Position numbers and translations under genes: made by a program. From Bradyrhizobium sp. CCGB01 (GTDB taxonomy: Bacteria; Pseudomonadota; Alphaproteobacteria; Rhizobiales; Xanthobacteraceae): 64,000 bases of DNA. The DNA is taken from contig NZ_JANADK010000001.1 in assembly GCF_024199795.1 (NCBI RefSeq), forward strand, positions 5,828,001 through 5,892,000, read 5' to 3'. Of this stretch, positions 52,513 through 62,823 are shown piece after piece. The notes under the pieces are model-generated. The model ran no database searches, had not been told where the DNA came from, and saw only the letters and a list, made by a program, of their open reading frames with translations. Position 1 is the stretch's first letter. Every line of letters begins with the position of its first letter.

Positions 52513-53720
52513 CGGCGTACGCCCCCCGGATTGGTGAGCGATACGTCGCGCACCTGTGTTTTGATATCAAGCGCGGTGCAAACCACAACGAGCAGCGCAC
52601 CACCACTGACGACCATACTATAAGGCAGAGCCATCCCGTAAAGCTCGAAGACCTCCGGAATCAACTGCAGCGCAGTCAGGTAGACGGCTCCGACGACCGT
52701 CGTCAATGACACGACGCGATCGAGATAGTCGGCCGTCGCCTCGCCAGGCGCGACACCGGGAATTGCGCCGTCACGCTGCGCCAGCGATTTGGCCGTGTAT
52801 TCGGGATCGACGACATAGGCCGTGTAGACGAACGCGAGCACGAATACGGCGATCGACACGAGGATCATATGCACCGGCTGCCCCAGCTGGAGGTGCTGGT
52901 AGGCCGCCGCGACCAGGGGATGATCGCCACCCACAACGAAGCCGGCGAAGGCAAGCGGCAGGAAGAAAATCCACGGCGCCACGGTGACCGGAAGCAAGAA
53001 CCCGGCGCTGTTGAGCTTGATAGGCAGCATCGCATCGCGCACCGGCAGTTGCCGCGTGCCGACGCTGCGTGCACCGAACTGGACCCGAATATTTCGCCGC
53101 GCGCCTTCGACGAGCACGATCACGACGACGGTCACGATCCAGAATACGACGTGGCCGAGGACGAGGTTGCCCGAGATCGCCCCCTGCTGGAGAAGTTCCA
53201 TGATGCCGGCGATGTTGCGCGGAATGGAGACGAGAAAGTTGGCACTCAAGATCAGGGCTAGCCCGTTGCCGATCCCGTAGCGGGTCATCTGCTCGCTGAG
53301 CCAAACCAGGACGAAGACGCCGCCAACGATCGACGTGGTCGCGGCGAGGACCGGCCATTCGTCCGGATCAGGGACCAGCGCCGGAATTGTCTGGATGGCC
53401 GAGGCGTAGCCGTAGGCCTGGAAGGTGGAAAACACCAGCGTCAGGATCAGCGTATAGCGCGCGATGCTGCGCCGGCCGCGTTCGCCGGATCTTTCGAGCG
53501 CATTCAGGCGCCGCCACACCAGCGTGAGCAGCCGAATGACGATCGCTGCGTTCAGATAAGGAAGGATGCCGAGCGCGAAGATCGACAGGCGGACCATCTC
53601 GTTGGCCGAGAACGACAGGCTCGGCTGGCCCATCCCGACAAACGGGATCTGCGTGCCGAGTCTGAAAAGGAGCAGCGCGCCAATCGTGAAAGCGATTCGG
53701 CGCGCAAGCTCACAACTCAT
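52509..53720 (-). CDS. second, divergent SecY-like translocon protein
   Basis: 403 residues with about ten membrane helices, clearly homologous to its neighbour SecY by matching blocks: [64 protein letters not shown] and [17 protein letters not shown]. Differences are localised. It starts about 18 residues later; the plug stretch between TQIP and RLSIFAL is 16 residues shorter; the C5-loop arginine (R357 in the neighbour, in PGIRPGE) is Ala324 (PGVAPGE); and the C-terminal tail after the last helix ends 12 residues after TQV, where SecY continues for 23. It overlaps secY and adk by four bases at each side. Function unknown; a SecA-independent channel, a regulator of SecYEG, or a decaying copy are possibilities. 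Confidence 0.88.
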   Translation of the reverse strand: MSCELARRIAFTIGALLLFRLGTQIPFVGMGQPSLSFSANEMVRLSIFALGILPYLNAAIVIRLLTLVWRRLNALERSGERGRRSIARYTLILTLVFSTFQAYGYASAIQTIPALVPDPDEWPVLAATTSIVGGVFVLVWLSEQMTRYGIGNGLALILSANFLVSIPRNIAGIMELLQQGAISGNLVLGHVVFWIVTVVVIVLVEGARRNIRVQFGARSVGTRQLPVRDAMLPIKLNSAGFLLPVTVAPWIFFLPLAFAGFVVGGDHPLVAAAYQHLQLGQPVHMILVSIAVFVLAFVYTAYVVDPEYTAKSLAQRDGAIPGVAPGEATADYLDRVVSLTTVVGAVYLTALQLIPEVFELYGMALPYSMVVSGGALLVVVCTALDIKTQVRDVSLTNPGGVRR

Positions 53721-55048
53721 CTACGGCGACCGCGCAGCTTCGACTTCCGGATCAGGCCCTCATACTGATGGGCCAGCAGATAGCCCTGCACCTGCGCCAC
53801 CGTGTCCATGGTAACGCTGACGACGATCAGCAGCGAGGTGCCGCCGAAGTAGAACGGCACCGAGGCATAGGAGATCAGGATTTCCGGGATCAAGCAGACG
53901 ATCGCCAGGTAGATCGCACCGAGCACGGTGATGCGCGACAGCACGTAGTCGATATATTCGGCGGTGCGCTCGCCCGGACGGATGCCGGGGATGAAGCCGC
54001 CGTGCTTCTTCAGATTGTCCGCGGTCTCGGTCGGGTTGAACACGATCGCGGTGTAGAAGAACGCGAAGAACACGATCAGCGCGAGATACATGATCAGGAA
54101 CAGCGGACGGCCGTGGCCGAGCTGGGTCGTGATCCACTGGAACCATTCCGGCCCGCTGCCCGCGTTGAAGTTCGCAACCGTGGTCGGCAGCAACAACAGC
54201 GAGGACGCGAAGATCGGCGGGATCACGCCGGAGGTGTTGAGCTTGAGTGGCAGATGCGAGGACTGGCCCTCGAACATCTTGTTGCCGACCTGGCGCTTCG
54301 GATACTGGATCAGCAGCCGGCGCTGGGCGCGCTCCATGAACACGATGAAGGCGATCACGGCGACCGCCATGATGATGACGACCAGGATCAGACCGGTCGA
54401 CATCGCGCCCTGACGGCCGAGCTCGAGCATGTTGGCGAGCGCCGCGGGCAGCTCGGCGACGATGCCGGCGAGAATGATCAGCGAGATGCCGTTGCCGATG
54501 CCGCGCGAGGTGATCTGCTCACCCAGCCACATCAGGAACATGGTGCCGCCGGTCAGCGTGATCGCCGTGGACAGGCGGAAGAACATGCCGGGGTCGCTGA
54601 CGACGTTGCCGGCGCCTTCGAGACCCACCGCGATGCCGTAGGACTGGAACGCAGCCAGGATCACCGTGAGATAGCGGGTGTACTGGTTCAGCAGCTTGCG
54701 GCCGGACTCACCTTCCTTCTTCAGCGCCTCGAGCTGCGGCGAGACGGTGGTGAGGAGCTGGATGATGATCGAGGCCGAGATATACGGCATGATGTTCAGC
54801 GCGAAGATCGCCATGCGGTGGATGCCGCCGCCGGCGAACATGTTGAACATGCCGAGAATGCCGCCCGCCTGGGAACGGAACACCTGCTCCCAGATGTTGG
54901 GATCGATGCCGGGCAGCGGGATGTAGGTCCCGAGCCGATAAACGAGCAGCGCACCCAGGGTGAACCAGATGCGCTTCTTCAGTTCGTCAGCCTTGGCAAA
55001 CGCACCGAAATTGAGATTGGCTGCCAGTTGTTCCGCTGCAGAGGCCAT
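53717..55048 (-). CDS. secY: preprotein translocase subunit SecY
   Basis: 443 residues, standard size, with ten membrane helices. Full functional landmarks are present: plug region DPNIWEQVFRSQAGGILGMF, lateral-gate helix 2b GIHRMAIFALNIMPYISASI, C4-loop RAQRRLLIQYPKRQVG, C5-loop PGIRPGERTAEYIDYV with Arg357, and C-terminal tail QVQGYLLAHQYEGLIRKSKLRG. It forms the SecYEG protein-conducting channel. Separated by 148 bases from rplO, where a hairpin and a plausible promoter lie, and overlaps the second secY-like gene by ATGA. Confidence 0.98.
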   Translation of the reverse strand: MASAAEQLAANLNFGAFAKADELKKRIWFTLGALLVYRLGTYIPLPGIDPNIWEQVFRSQAGGILGMFNMFAGGGIHRMAIFALNIMPYISASIIIQLLTTVSPQLEALKKEGESGRKLLNQYTRYLTVILAAFQSYGIAVGLEGAGNVVSDPGMFFRLSTAITLTGGTMFLMWLGEQITSRGIGNGISLIILAGIVAELPAALANMLELGRQGAMSTGLILVVIIMAVAVIAFIVFMERAQRRLLIQYPKRQVGNKMFEGQSSHLPLKLNTSGVIPPIFASSLLLLPTTVANFNAGSGPEWFQWITTQLGHGRPLFLIMYLALIVFFAFFYTAIVFNPTETADNLKKHGGFIPGIRPGERTAEYIDYVLSRITVLGAIYLAIVCLIPEILISYASVPFYFGGTSLLIVVSVTMDTVAQVQGYLLAHQYEGLIRKSKLRGRRR

Positions 55049-55117
55049 CTTGGACTTTCTCCCGCCGCCTTTTGCGCCGTTATGCCCGCGGCCGGGCTAC
55101 TCTAGCGGACGCCGGAC

Positions 55118-55147
55118 ATTATCTGGGGCTCGGCTTCGATAAGTCCA
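55118..55147 (-). promoter_or_regulatory. candidate promoter for secY-secY2-adk
   Basis: On the minus strand TGGACT (55147-55142) precedes GATAAT (55123-55118) with an 18-base spacer, about 70 bases before the secY start and just after the hairpin at 55161-55183. Match to TTGACA/TATAAT is 4 of 6 and 5 of 6. It could be fortuitous. Confidence 0.4.
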
Positions 55148-55160
55148 CGTCCCGCATGCG

Positions 55161-55183
55161 TAAAGGCCCGCGAGCCGCGGGCC
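55161..55183 (-). terminator. hairpin after rplO
   Basis: GGCCCGCG (55165-55172) and CGCGGGCC (55176-55183), an 8-bp perfect stem with loop AGC, followed on the minus strand by only UUUA. Located 14 bases past the rplO stop. A partial terminator at best. Confidence 0.5.
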
Positions 55184-55196
55184 AATGACGCAGTTG

Positions 55197-55682
55197 TTAC
55201 GCCGCCTCGCCTTCTTCCTTGGCGGGGGCGAGGATCTTCACCGAGCCGCCGGCCTTCTCGACCGCGGCAATCGCGGTCTTGGTGGCACCATGCACTTCGA
55301 TGTTGAGCTTCGACTTGAGCTCGCCACGGCCGAGCAGCCGCAGGCCGGCCTTGGCGCGGCGCAGCACGCCGCCCTTCACCAGGGCCTCGACGTTCACGAC
55401 GCTGCCGGCGTCGATCTTCTTGGCATCGACCGCTTCCTGGAGCCGGTCGAGATTGATCTCGGCGAACTCGACGCGGAAGATGTTGTTGAAGCCGCGCTTG
55501 GGCAGACGGCGATGCATCGGCATCTGGCCGCCTTCGAAACCCTTGATGCGCACGCCCGAACGCGCGGTCTGGCCCTTGCCGCCGCGGCCGGACTGCTTGC
55601 CCTTACCCGAACCGATGCCGCGGCCGACGCGCATACGCTTTTTGCGCGAGCCGGCGTTGTCGGCGATATCGCTGAGCTTCAT
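55197..55682 (-). CDS. rplO: 50S ribosomal protein L15
   Basis: 161 residues: [20 protein letters not shown], then the glycine/arginine-rich [19 protein letters not shown] loop, then a globular end. It binds 23S rRNA late in assembly. The C-terminal AEGEEA-like tail is typical of the class. Followed by the intergenic hairpin and secY. Confidence 0.97.
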   Translation of the reverse strand: MKLSDIADNAGSRKKRMRVGRGIGSGKGKQSGRGGKGQTARSGVRIKGFEGGQMPMHRRLPKRGFNNIFRVEFAEINLDRLQEAVDAKKIDAGSVVNVEALVKGGVLRRAKAGLRLLGRGELKSKLNIEVHGATKTAIAAVEKAGGSVKILAPAKEEGEAA

Positions 55683-55757
55683 CGCCCTTCTCCTTGTATC
55701 TTGCGCGCGATCTTCACCGAAAACCGATGACCGCTCTTCGGGACCGTGCGCCGCTTC

Positions 55758-55952
55758 TTACTTCTCGTCGACGATGCGGACGAGATGGTGAACCTTCTCG
55801 ATCATGCCGCGGACTGCCGGGGTGTCCGGCAGTTCGCTGGTGCGGCCGATCTTGTTGAGCTTGAGCCCGATCAGCGTCGAACGCTGCGAGTGATGGCGGC
55901 GGATCGCGCTGCCGGTCTGCTCGAGCTTGATCGTCTTTGCGGCCTTGGCCAT
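55758..55952 (-). CDS. rpmD: 50S ribosomal protein L30
   Basis: 64 residues: [54 protein letters not shown], the complete L30 ferredoxin-like fold. Lies between rpsE and rplO as in the spc operon. Confidence 0.97.
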   Translation of the reverse strand: MAKAAKTIKLEQTGSAIRRHHSQRSTLIGLKLNKIGRTSELPDTPAVRGMIEKVHHLVRIVDEK

Positions 55953-55977
55953 GGGAGTCTACTCCGAAAAGCTTCCG

Positions 55978-56574
55978 TTAGTCGGCAGCCGCCTCGGCGT
56001 CACCACCGATACGGCGGGACTGGAGGGTGGACACCTTGATGTTGCGGCGGGCTGCGACCGAGCGCGGCGAATCCTGATGCTTCAGCGCGTCGAAGGTGGC
56101 GCGAACCATGTTGTACGGGTTCGACGAGCCGATCGACTTCGCCACCACGTCCTGGACGCCGAGCGTCTCGAACACGGCGCGCATCGGGCCGCCGGCGATG
56201 ATGCCGGTACCGGCCGGGGCTGCACGCAAATAGACGCGGCCCGCGCCGTGACGGCCGGCGATGTCATGATGCAGCGTGCGGCCCTCGCGCAGCGAGACGC
56301 GGGTCAGGTTGCGCTTGGCGGACTCGGTTGCCTTGCGGATCGCCTCGGGCACTTCGCGCGCCTTGCCGTGACCGAAGCCGGCGCGGCCCTTCTGGTCGCC
56401 GATCACGACCAGCGCTGCGAAACCGAAGCGCTTGCCGCCCTTGACGACCTTGGCCACGCGGTTGATGTGGACGAGCTTGTCGACGAACTCGCTGTCGCGC
56501 TCCTCGCGCTCCCTGCGTTCACGTCCGCCGCCGCGTTGATCGCGTCCACCACGTTGTTCGCGTTCAGCTGCCAT
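55978..56574 (-). CDS. rpsE: 30S ribosomal protein S5
   Basis: 198 residues. An N-terminal Arg/Gly/Glu-rich extension of about 28 residues precedes the double-stranded RNA-binding-like domain ([31 protein letters not shown]) and the C-terminal domain ([41 protein letters not shown]). It helps decoding accuracy at the 30S mRNA entry. The extension is normal for alphaproteobacteria. Confidence 0.97.
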   Translation of the reverse strand: MAAEREQRGGRDQRGGGRERREREERDSEFVDKLVHINRVAKVVKGGKRFGFAALVVIGDQKGRAGFGHGKAREVPEAIRKATESAKRNLTRVSLREGRTLHHDIAGRHGAGRVYLRAAPAGTGIIAGGPMRAVFETLGVQDVVAKSIGSSNPYNMVRATFDALKHQDSPRSVAARRNIKVSTLQSRRIGGDAEAAAD

Positions 56575-56621
56575 GGTTTTTCCAATCCTTCAGAGGCTTG
56601 CGCCTCAATCCTCAAATTCTG

Positions 56622-56984
56622 TTAGAAGCTCAGCCCGCTCTCACGCGCTGCGTCGGCAAGAGCCTTGACGCGCCCGTGATAGAGGTAGCTGCCGCGATCG
56701 AACACGACTTCCTTGACACCCTTCTCGGCGGCGCGCTCGGCCAGCAGCTTGCCGACCGCCTTCGCCGCATCGATGTCGGCGCCGGTCTTGCCGCCGTCGC
56801 GCATCGACTTCTCGAGCGACGAGGCAGAGGCCAGCGTCTCGCCCTTCAGGTCGTCGATGACCTGGGCGTAGATGTGCTTGGACGAGCGGAACACCGACAG
56901 GCGCGGACGGCCGCCACCGGAGCGGCGCAGCTTCAGCCGCACACTCCGCTTGCGCCGGGCATTCGTAACCTTGGCTTTGGACAT
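56622..56984 (-). CDS. rplR: 50S ribosomal protein L18
   Basis: 120 residues: [38 protein letters not shown], then the conserved end [26 protein letters not shown]. It carries 5S rRNA to the large subunit. The 11-base gap to rplF suggests tight coupling. Confidence 0.97.
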   Translation of the reverse strand: MSKAKVTNARRKRSVRLKLRRSGGGRPRLSVFRSSKHIYAQVIDDLKGETLASASSLEKSMRDGGKTGADIDAAKAVGKLLAERAAEKGVKEVVFDRGSYLYHGRVKALADAARESGLSF

Positions 56985-56995
56985 GACCGGCTCCG

Positions 56996-57529
56996 TTACT
57001 TCTTCTTGCCTTCCTTGCGGAAGATGAATTCGCCAACATACTTCACGCCCTTGCCCTTGTAGGGCTCCGGCGGGCGATAGGCGCGGATTTCGGCCGCGAC
57101 CTGGCCGACGCGCTGGATGTCGCTGCCGGTCACCGTGATCTCGGTCGGCTTCGGCACCGTGATCGTGATCCCTTCCGGGATCGCGTAGACCACGTCGTGG
57201 CTGTAGCCGAGCGCGAGCTGCAGGTTCTTGCCCTGCATCGCGGCGCGGTAGCCGACGCCGGTGATTTCGAGCTTCTTCTCGAAGCCCTTGGTGACGCCTT
57301 CGACCAGATTCGCGACCTGGGCGCGAGCGGTACCGTACAGGGCCCGCGCGCGGTTGGTCTCGAGCCGCGGCTTGACCTTGATCTGGCCGCTCTCGAGCTT
57401 CACCTCGACGTCGTCATGGACGACGAACTGAAGCTGGCCCTTCGGCCCCTTCATCTTGACGGTCTGCCCATCGACGGTCGCGGTAACACCCGACGGAACC
57501 GCCACAGGCCTTTTGCCAACACGTGACAT
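56996..57529 (-). CDS. rplF: 50S ribosomal protein L6
   Basis: 177 residues: [31 protein letters not shown] at the N-terminus and [24 protein letters not shown] at the end, the two-repeat L6 fold. It lies by the GTPase-associated region of the large subunit. Confidence 0.97.
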   Translation of the reverse strand: MSRVGKRPVAVPSGVTATVDGQTVKMKGPKGQLQFVVHDDVEVKLESGQIKVKPRLETNRARALYGTARAQVANLVEGVTKGFEKKLEITGVGYRAAMQGKNLQLALGYSHDVVYAIPEGITITVPKPTEITVTGSDIQRVGQVAAEIRAYRPPEPYKGKGVKYVGEFIFRKEGKKK

Positions 57530-57545
57530 GGATCAAAAATCCTTC

Positions 57546-57944
57546 TCAGAACACCGTGAAGAGGACTTCACCGCCCACATTCGCGTCGCGCGCGCTGTGG
57601 TCGGCCATGATCCCCTTCGGCGTCGACAACACCGAAATGCCGAGCCCGTTGTTGACGCGCGGCAGGTTCTTCACCGAGGCGTAAACGCGGCGCCCGGGCT
57701 TGGAGACACGTTCGATCTCGCGGATGACGGGCTCGCCGTCGAAATACTTCAGCTCGATCTCGATCTCGCTGCGGCCCGAGGAGTGCTCGAGCGTGGCGTA
57801 GCCGCGGATGTAGCCCTCGGACTTGAGGACCTCCAACACGTTCTCGCGCATCTTCGAACCAGGCGTGGACACCTTGGTCTTCGAGCGCATCTGCGCGTTG
57901 CGGATGCGGGTGATCAGATCGCTGATTGGATCGTGCGTAGACAT
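57546..57944 (-). CDS. rpsH: 30S ribosomal protein S8
   Basis: 132 residues: [42 protein letters not shown] and the end [31 protein letters not shown]. Primary 16S rRNA binder and, in E. coli, translational repressor of the spc operon by binding mRNA near rplE; no such site was looked for in detail here. Confidence 0.97.
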   Translation of the reverse strand: MSTHDPISDLITRIRNAQMRSKTKVSTPGSKMRENVLEVLKSEGYIRGYATLEHSSGRSEIEIELKYFDGEPVIREIERVSKPGRRVYASVKNLPRVNNGLGISVLSTPKGIMADHSARDANVGGEVLFTVF

Positions 57945-57958
57945 CTAAACGACCCTCC

Positions 57959-58264
57959 TTACCAGCTCGACTTCACGAGGCCCGGGACCATGCCCTTGGA
58001 GCCAAGGTCGCGCAGCGCGATACGGGACAGCTTGTTCTTGCGGTAGTTCGAGCGCGGGCGGCCCGACAGCTCGCAACGCAGACGGATGCGGGTCGCCGAC
58101 GAATTGCGCGGCATTTCCGCAAGCTTCAGGGTCGCGGCGAACCGCTCCTCCATCGGCAGCGTCTTGTCGGCGATGATCGCCTTCAACCGCTCGCGCTTGG
58201 GGGCGGCGTTCTTCACCATCCGCTTGCGCCGGTTGTTCTTCTCGACTGAACTCTTCTTTGCCAT
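57959..58264 (-). CDS. rpsN: 30S ribosomal protein S14
   Basis: 101 residues, the long form without zinc: only one cysteine, no CxxC pair. Contains [39 protein letters not shown]. It is needed for assembly of the 30S head. Confidence 0.97.
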   Translation of the reverse strand: MAKKSSVEKNNRRKRMVKNAAPKRERLKAIIADKTLPMEERFAATLKLAEMPRNSSATRIRLRCELSGRPRSNYRKNKLSRIALRDLGSKGMVPGLVKSSW

Positions 58265-58310
58265 GCTTGGCTCCTGGGTATCCGCGTTTGAGAGGCTTTA
58301 GGTCAGCGTC

Positions 58311-58868
58311 TCACTGCCGGAACGGGAAATTGAAAGCGGTCAACAAGGCCCTCGCCTCTTCGTCGGTCTTGGCCGTGGTGCAGACGGTGATGTCCATACC
58401 GCGGGCTTCCGTGACCTTGTCGAAGTCGATCTCGGGGAAAATGATGTGCTCCTTGATGCCGAGCGAGTAGTTGCCGCGGCCGTCAAAGCTCTTCGGGTTC
58501 AGGCCGCGGAAGTCGCGAACGCGCGGCAGCGCGACCGTCACCAGGCGATCGATGAACTCGTACATGTGGGCCTTGCGCAGCGTGACCTTGCAGCCGATCG
58601 GCTGGTTCTCACGCAGCTTGAAGGTCGCGATCGCGATACGCGAGTAGGTCACGATCGCCTTCTGGCCGGCGATCTGGGTCAGCTCGGCAGCGGCGTTCTC
58701 GGCCTTCTTGCGGTCGTTGACGGAATCGCCAACGCCCATGTTCAGGACGACCTTGTCCAGGCGCGGAACCTGCATGACGTTCTCATAACCGAACTTCTCG
58801 GTCATCGCCGTGCGGATCTTCGCATCGTATTCCGCGCGCAGGCGCGGCGTGTAAGCGGCCTCAGCCAT
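58311..58868 (-). CDS. rplE: 50S ribosomal protein L5
   Basis: 185 residues from [20 protein letters not shown] at 58868; the frame is open to 58964, but those codons lie within rplX. Blocks [14 protein letters not shown] and [26 protein letters not shown] are typical. It binds 5S rRNA and contacts S13. Its start lies eight bases inside the rplX 3' end. Confidence 0.97.
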   Translation of the reverse strand: MAEAAYTPRLRAEYDAKIRTAMTEKFGYENVMQVPRLDKVVLNMGVGDSVNDRKKAENAAAELTQIAGQKAIVTYSRIAIATFKLRENQPIGCKVTLRKAHMYEFIDRLVTVALPRVRDFRGLNPKSFDGRGNYSLGIKEHIIFPEIDFDKVTEARGMDITVCTTAKTDEEARALLTAFNFPFRQ

Positions 58869-59175
58869 CGATCTCAGCTCCCGAGCTCTTGGCGATGCGG
58901 ACCTTCTTGCCGTCCGCCAGAATCTTGAATCCGACGCGGGTCGGCTTTCCGTCCTTGCCGACATACGCGATGTTGGACAGTTGGATCGGCGACTCCTTCG
59001 AGATGATGCCGCCCTCCTGGGCCTGCGTCTGCTTCTGGTGACGCTTGACCATGTTGATGCCGCGCACCAGCGCCGTGCCGGCGGCGGGACGCACTTCGAA
59101 CACTTCGCCGGTGCGGCCCTTGTCGCGGCCGGTCAGCACGACGACCTTGTCGCCCTTGCGGATCTTCGCAGCCAT
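58861..59175 (-). CDS. rplX: 50S ribosomal protein L24
   Basis: 104 residues from [28 protein letters not shown] (KOW motif at the N-terminus) to a basic C-terminus. The start at 59175 shares one base with the rplN stop (TGATG), and its own stop overlaps rplE by eight bases. It starts 50S assembly. Confidence 0.97.
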   Translation of the reverse strand: MAAKIRKGDKVVVLTGRDKGRTGEVFEVRPAAGTALVRGINMVKRHQKQTQAQEGGIISKESPIQLSNIAYVGKDGKPTRVGFKILADGKKVRIAKSSGAEIDG

Positions 59176-59543
59176 CACAGCACCTCCGGCGCGAGCGAGA
59201 TGATCTTCATGTGGTTCTTGGCGCGCAGCTCGCGCGGCACGGGCCCGAAGATACGGGTGCCGACCGGCTCGGACTGATTGTTGATCAGGACGGCGGCGTT
59301 GCGGTCGAAGCGGATGACCGAACCGTCGGCGCGGCGGATGTCCTTGCGGACGCGCACCACGACGGCCTTCATCACGTCGCCCTTCTTCACCTTGCCACGC
59401 GGAATCGCTTCCTTGATCGAGACGACGATGATGTCGCCGATCGTGGCGTAGCGGCGCTTGGAGCCCCCGAGCACCTTGATACACATGACACGGCGTGCGC
59501 CAGAATTGTCGGCCACGTCGAGGTTGGTCTGCATCTGAATCAT
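59175..59543 (-). CDS. rplN: 50S ribosomal protein L14
   Basis: 122 residues: [52 protein letters not shown] and [30 protein letters not shown]. It makes inter-subunit bridges with 16S rRNA. Translationally coupled to rplX. Confidence 0.97.
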   Translation of the reverse strand: MIQMQTNLDVADNSGARRVMCIKVLGGSKRRYATIGDIIVVSIKEAIPRGKVKKGDVMKAVVVRVRKDIRRADGSVIRFDRNAAVLINNQSEPVGTRIFGPVPRELRAKNHMKIISLAPEVL

Positions 59544-59627
59544 TGATGCACCTCGTCCTCTTTCTAATTGCGCCAGCCCAGCCGGCGCTCAACATTTCCC
59601 TGAAGTTAGTCGGCTAAAGCCAACAGA

Positions 59628-59876
59628 TCAGGCGCTTTTCTTGTGTTCGCCCCGGATCACGACCCAGCGCTTCAACTTCGAAATCGGCTTCGATTCCTCG
59701 ATCCACACCATGTCGCCCGGCTTGAACTCGTTGCTCTCGTCGTGCGCGTGATAGTTCTTCGAACGGCGGATCGTCTTCTTGTAGATCGGGTGCGTGAAGC
59801 GGCGATCGACGCGCACCACGATGGTCTTGGCTTGCTTGTCGCTGACGACCACGCCCTGCAAAGTACGTTTCGGCAT
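59628..59876 (-). CDS. rpsQ: 30S ribosomal protein S17
   Basis: 82 residues from [21 protein letters not shown] at 59876. The OB-fold protein has [35 protein letters not shown] and [12 protein letters not shown]. An early 16S rRNA binder. An 84-base gap to rplN holds nothing obvious. Confidence 0.97.
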   Translation of the reverse strand: MPKRTLQGVVVSDKQAKTIVVRVDRRFTHPIYKKTIRRSKNYHAHDESNEFKPGDMVWIEESKPISKLKRWVVIRGEHKKSA

Positions 59877-59889
59877 CTTCGTAAGCCTC

Positions 59890-60096
59890 TTACTTCTTCT
59901 TCGCGCGCGTCTGCGCGGCGACGGTCTTGATCCGGGCGATGTCACGGCGAGCCTCGCGCAGGCGCGAGGTGTTCTCGAGCTGCCCGGTGGCGCGCTGGAA
60001 GCGCAGGTTGAAGCGCTCCTTCTTCAGGTTCAGGATGGCGTCATCCTGCTGGTCGGGGCTCATCGCGCGGATGTCTTCGATCTTCATCTGTGCCAT
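59890..60096 (-). CDS. rpmC: 50S ribosomal protein L29
   Basis: 68 residues: [58 protein letters not shown]. Two ATGs are possible; GGAG is eight bases before the one at 60096 and only two before that at 60102, so 60096 is chosen. It lies at the tunnel exit, where trigger factor and SRP dock. Confidence 0.95.
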   Translation of the reverse strand: MAQMKIEDIRAMSPDQQDDAILNLKKERFNLRFQRATGQLENTSRLREARRDIARIKTVAAQTRAKKK

Positions 60097-60101
60097 GGCC
60101 A

Positions 60102-60515
60102 TTACTCCGCAATGCGCTCGACGAAGCGCGTCTTGATCGGCAGCTTGGCGGCCGCCAGGGTCAGCGCTTCGCGCGCCGTCTGGGTGTTGACGCCGTCGAT
60201 CTCGAACAGCACCCGGCCCGGCTTGACGCGCGCGACCCACAATTCCGGCGAACCCTTGCCGGAGCCCATTCGGACTTCGGCCGGCTTCTTCGACACCGGA
60301 ACGTCGGGGAACACGCGGATCCAGACACGGCCGGCGCGCTTCATGTGACGGGTCAGCGCGCGACGAGCGGCTTCGATCTGGCGCGCGGTGACGCGCTCAG
60401 GCTCGGTCGCCTTCAGGCCGAACTGGCCGAACGCCAACGTCGCGCCCGAAGACGCAACGCCGTGGATGCGGCCCTTATGCGCCTTCCGGAACTTCGTTTT
60501 CTTAGGTTGCATCAT
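60102..60515 (-). CDS. rplP: 50S ribosomal protein L16
   Basis: 137 residues: [48 protein letters not shown] and [27 protein letters not shown]. It positions tRNA and organises the peptidyl transferase region. The stop is five bases from the rpmC start. Confidence 0.97.
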   Translation of the reverse strand: MMQPKKTKFRKAHKGRIHGVASSGATLAFGQFGLKATEPERVTARQIEAARRALTRHMKRAGRVWIRVFPDVPVSKKPAEVRMGSGKGSPELWVARVKPGRVLFEIDGVNTQTAREALTLAAAKLPIKTRFVERIAE

Positions 60516-60545
60516 GGCTTTAAGCCCTCAAATTCCTGTGCGGCT

Positions 60546-61271
60546 TTAGGCTGCAGCCGTATCGCGGCGCTGACGGCCACCACGATCACCACTGCCGCCC
60601 GTCTCGCCTTCGGCCATTCTCTTGTCCTGGGCCATCGGATCGTGCTCGAGGATCTCGCCCTTGAAGATCCAGACCTTGACGCCGCAGGTGCCGAAGGTCG
60701 TGAACGCGGTCGCAACGCCGTAATCGATGTCCGCGCGCAGCGTGTGCAGCGGCACGCGACCTTCGCGGTACCACTCCATGCGCGCGATTTCCGCACCGCC
60801 CAGACGACCCGAGCAGTTGATGCGGATGCCTTCCGCGCCGAGACGCATCGCCGACTGCACGGCGCGCTTCATGGCACGGCGGAACGCCACGCGGCGCTCC
60901 AGCTGCTGCGCGATCGACTCGGCCACCAGCGTCGCATCGAGCTCCGGCTTGCGGATCTCGACGATGTTGATGACGACGTCGGACGAGGTGATGTCCGCGA
61001 CCCGCTTACGCAGCTTGTCGATGTCGGCGCCCTTCTTGCCGATCACCACGCCCGGACGAGCCGAGTGGATGGTGACGCGGCACTTCTTGTGCGGACGCTC
61101 GATCACGATGCGGGCGACGGCCGCCTGCTTGAGCTCCTTGTGCAGGATCTCACGGATCTTGACGTCCTCGTGCAGCAGCTTGCCGTATTCCTGCTTGCCG
61201 GCGAACCAGCGGGAATCCCAGGTCCGGTTGATGCCGAGACGCAGACCGATCGGATTGATCTTTTGACCCAT
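60546..61271 (-). CDS. rpsC: 30S ribosomal protein S3
   Basis: 241 residues: [24 protein letters not shown], a KH domain ([22 protein letters not shown], with GxxG loop) and the C-domain ending in a Gly/Arg-rich tail. It is part of the mRNA entry tunnel helicase. Confidence 0.97.
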   Translation of the reverse strand: MGQKINPIGLRLGINRTWDSRWFAGKQEYGKLLHEDVKIREILHKELKQAAVARIVIERPHKKCRVTIHSARPGVVIGKKGADIDKLRKRVADITSSDVVINIVEIRKPELDATLVAESIAQQLERRVAFRRAMKRAVQSAMRLGAEGIRINCSGRLGGAEIARMEWYREGRVPLHTLRADIDYGVATAFTTFGTCGVKVWIFKGEILEHDPMAQDKRMAEGETGGSGDRGGRQRRDTAAA

Positions 61272-61289
61272 CGTTTTCTCCTGCGTCCC

Positions 61290-61676
61290 TTAAGCCGCTG
61301 CTTCGGCTTCGACCTGACGAACGATGATCGTCAGCTGCGAAAATGGTTTATAGACACGGCCCGAGCGGCCACGGCCGCGGGCGGCAAAGCGCTTCATCAC
61401 GAGGCCGTTGCCGACGAAGGCCTGCGCCACGACGAGATCGTCGACGTCGAGGTCGTGGTTGTTCTCGGCATTGGCGATAGCCGATTCCAGGCACTTCTTC
61501 ACGTCGACCGCGATCCGCTTGCGCGAAAACTGCAGATCGGCGAGCGCAGCAGCTGCCTTCCGGCCGCGAATGAGCTGGGCGACCAGGTTGAGCTTCTGCG
61601 GGCTCACCCGCAGCATCCGGGCGACCGCCTTGGCCTCGTTCTCGGCGAGGCTCCGTTCGCGCTTAGGTTTGCTCAT
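61290..61676 (-). CDS. rplV: 50S ribosomal protein L22
   Basis: 128 residues: [31 protein letters not shown] and the hairpin end [25 protein letters not shown] that lines the exit tunnel. Ala/Glu tail (EAEAAA) is slightly longer than in E. coli. Confidence 0.97.
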
Positions 61677-61686
61677 CGTTTAATCC

Positions 61687-61965
61687 TCAAGCCTTCTTGG
61701 CTTTCTTGTCGCCGGAGTGGCCATGGAAGGTCCGGGTCGGCGAGAACTCGCCGAACTTGTGACCGACCATTTCCTCGTTGACGGCCACCGGCACGTGCTT
61801 CTGACCGTTGTAGACGCCGAAGGTCAGGCCGACGAACTGCGGCAGGATCGTCGAGCGACGGCTCCAGATCTTGATGACGTCGTGACGGCCGGACGCGCGC
61901 GCGGCATCTGCCTTCTTGAGCAGAGAACCCTCGACGAACGGGCCTTTCCAGACTGAACGAACCAT
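61687..61965 (-). CDS. rpsS: 30S ribosomal protein S19
   Basis: 92 residues: [73 protein letters not shown]. It works with S13 at the 30S head. Confidence 0.97.
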   Translation of the reverse strand: MVRSVWKGPFVEGSLLKKADAARASGRHDVIKIWSRRSTILPQFVGLTFGVYNGQKHVPVAVNEEMVGHKFGEFSPTRTFHGHSGDKKAKKA

Positions 61966-61977
61966 GTCCGGCGTTCC

Positions 61978-62811
61978 TTACTTCTTCCGCTTGTGGCGGC
62001 TTAGGAGAATGAATTTGTTGGTCGACTTGTTGGTGCGGGTCTTCTTGCCCTTGGTCGGCTTGCCCCACGGGGTGACCGGGTGGCGGCCGCCCGAGGTACG
62101 ACCTTCACCACCGCCGTGCGGATGGTCGATCGGGTTCATCGAAACACCGCGGTTATGCGGCTTGCGGCCCAGCCAACGGTTGCGGCCGGCCTTGCCGATC
62201 GAGGTGTTCATGTGATCCGGGTTCGACACCGCGCCGATCGTGCCGCGGCAACGGCCGTGCACCAGGCGCTGCTCGCCCGAGTTCAGGCGGATGATCACGT
62301 AGTCCTGGTCGCGGCCGACGAGCTGAGCGTAGGTGCCGGCGGAACGGGCGAGCTGGCCGCCCTTCCCGATCTTGACCTCGATGTTGTGGATGATCGTGCC
62401 GACCGGCATGTTGCCGAGCGGCATGACGTTGCCCGGCTTCACGTCGACATAGTTGCCGGCAACCACGGAATCGCCGACGGCCAAGCGCTGCGGCGCCAGG
62501 ATATAGGCCTGGGTGCCGTCCTCATACTTGACCAGCGCGATGAACGCGGTGCGGTTCGGATCGTATTCCAGACGCTCGACCGTCGCGGGAGCATCGACCT
62601 TGTCGCGCTTGAAGTCGACGGTACGCAGGGTCTTCTTGTGACCGCCGCCACGGAAGCGCACGGTGATGCGGCCGGTGTTGTTGCGACCGCCCGAGGAGTG
62701 CTTGCCTTCGGTGAGCGCCTTGACCGGCTTGCCCTTGTAGAGGGCCGAACGATCGACCATGACCAGCTGGCGCTGGCCCGGCGTCGTGGGATTGAATGTC
62801 TTCAGTGCCAT
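61978..62811 (-). CDS. rplB: 50S ribosomal protein L2
   Basis: 277 residues: [40 protein letters not shown], and the conserved C-terminus with [46 protein letters not shown]. It includes the histidine of PHGGGEG implicated in peptidyl transferase-centre structure. Confidence 0.98.
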   Translation of the reverse strand: MALKTFNPTTPGQRQLVMVDRSALYKGKPVKALTEGKHSSGGRNNTGRITVRFRGGGHKKTLRTVDFKRDKVDAPATVERLEYDPNRTAFIALVKYEDGTQAYILAPQRLAVGDSVVAGNYVDVKPGNVMPLGNMPVGTIIHNIEVKIGKGGQLARSAGTYAQLVGRDQDYVIIRLNSGEQRLVHGRCRGTIGAVSNPDHMNTSIGKAGRNRWLGRKPHNRGVSMNPIDHPHGGGEGRTSGGRHPVTPWGKPTKGKKTRTNKSTNKFILLSRHKRKK

Positions 62812-62823
62812 CGTCGTACGACC

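Noticed and set aside
53768..55105. A 445-codon frame opposite secY
   Set aside because: Composition of Arg/His/Asp/Glu only, a typical complement of membrane-protein codons; secY is unambiguous.
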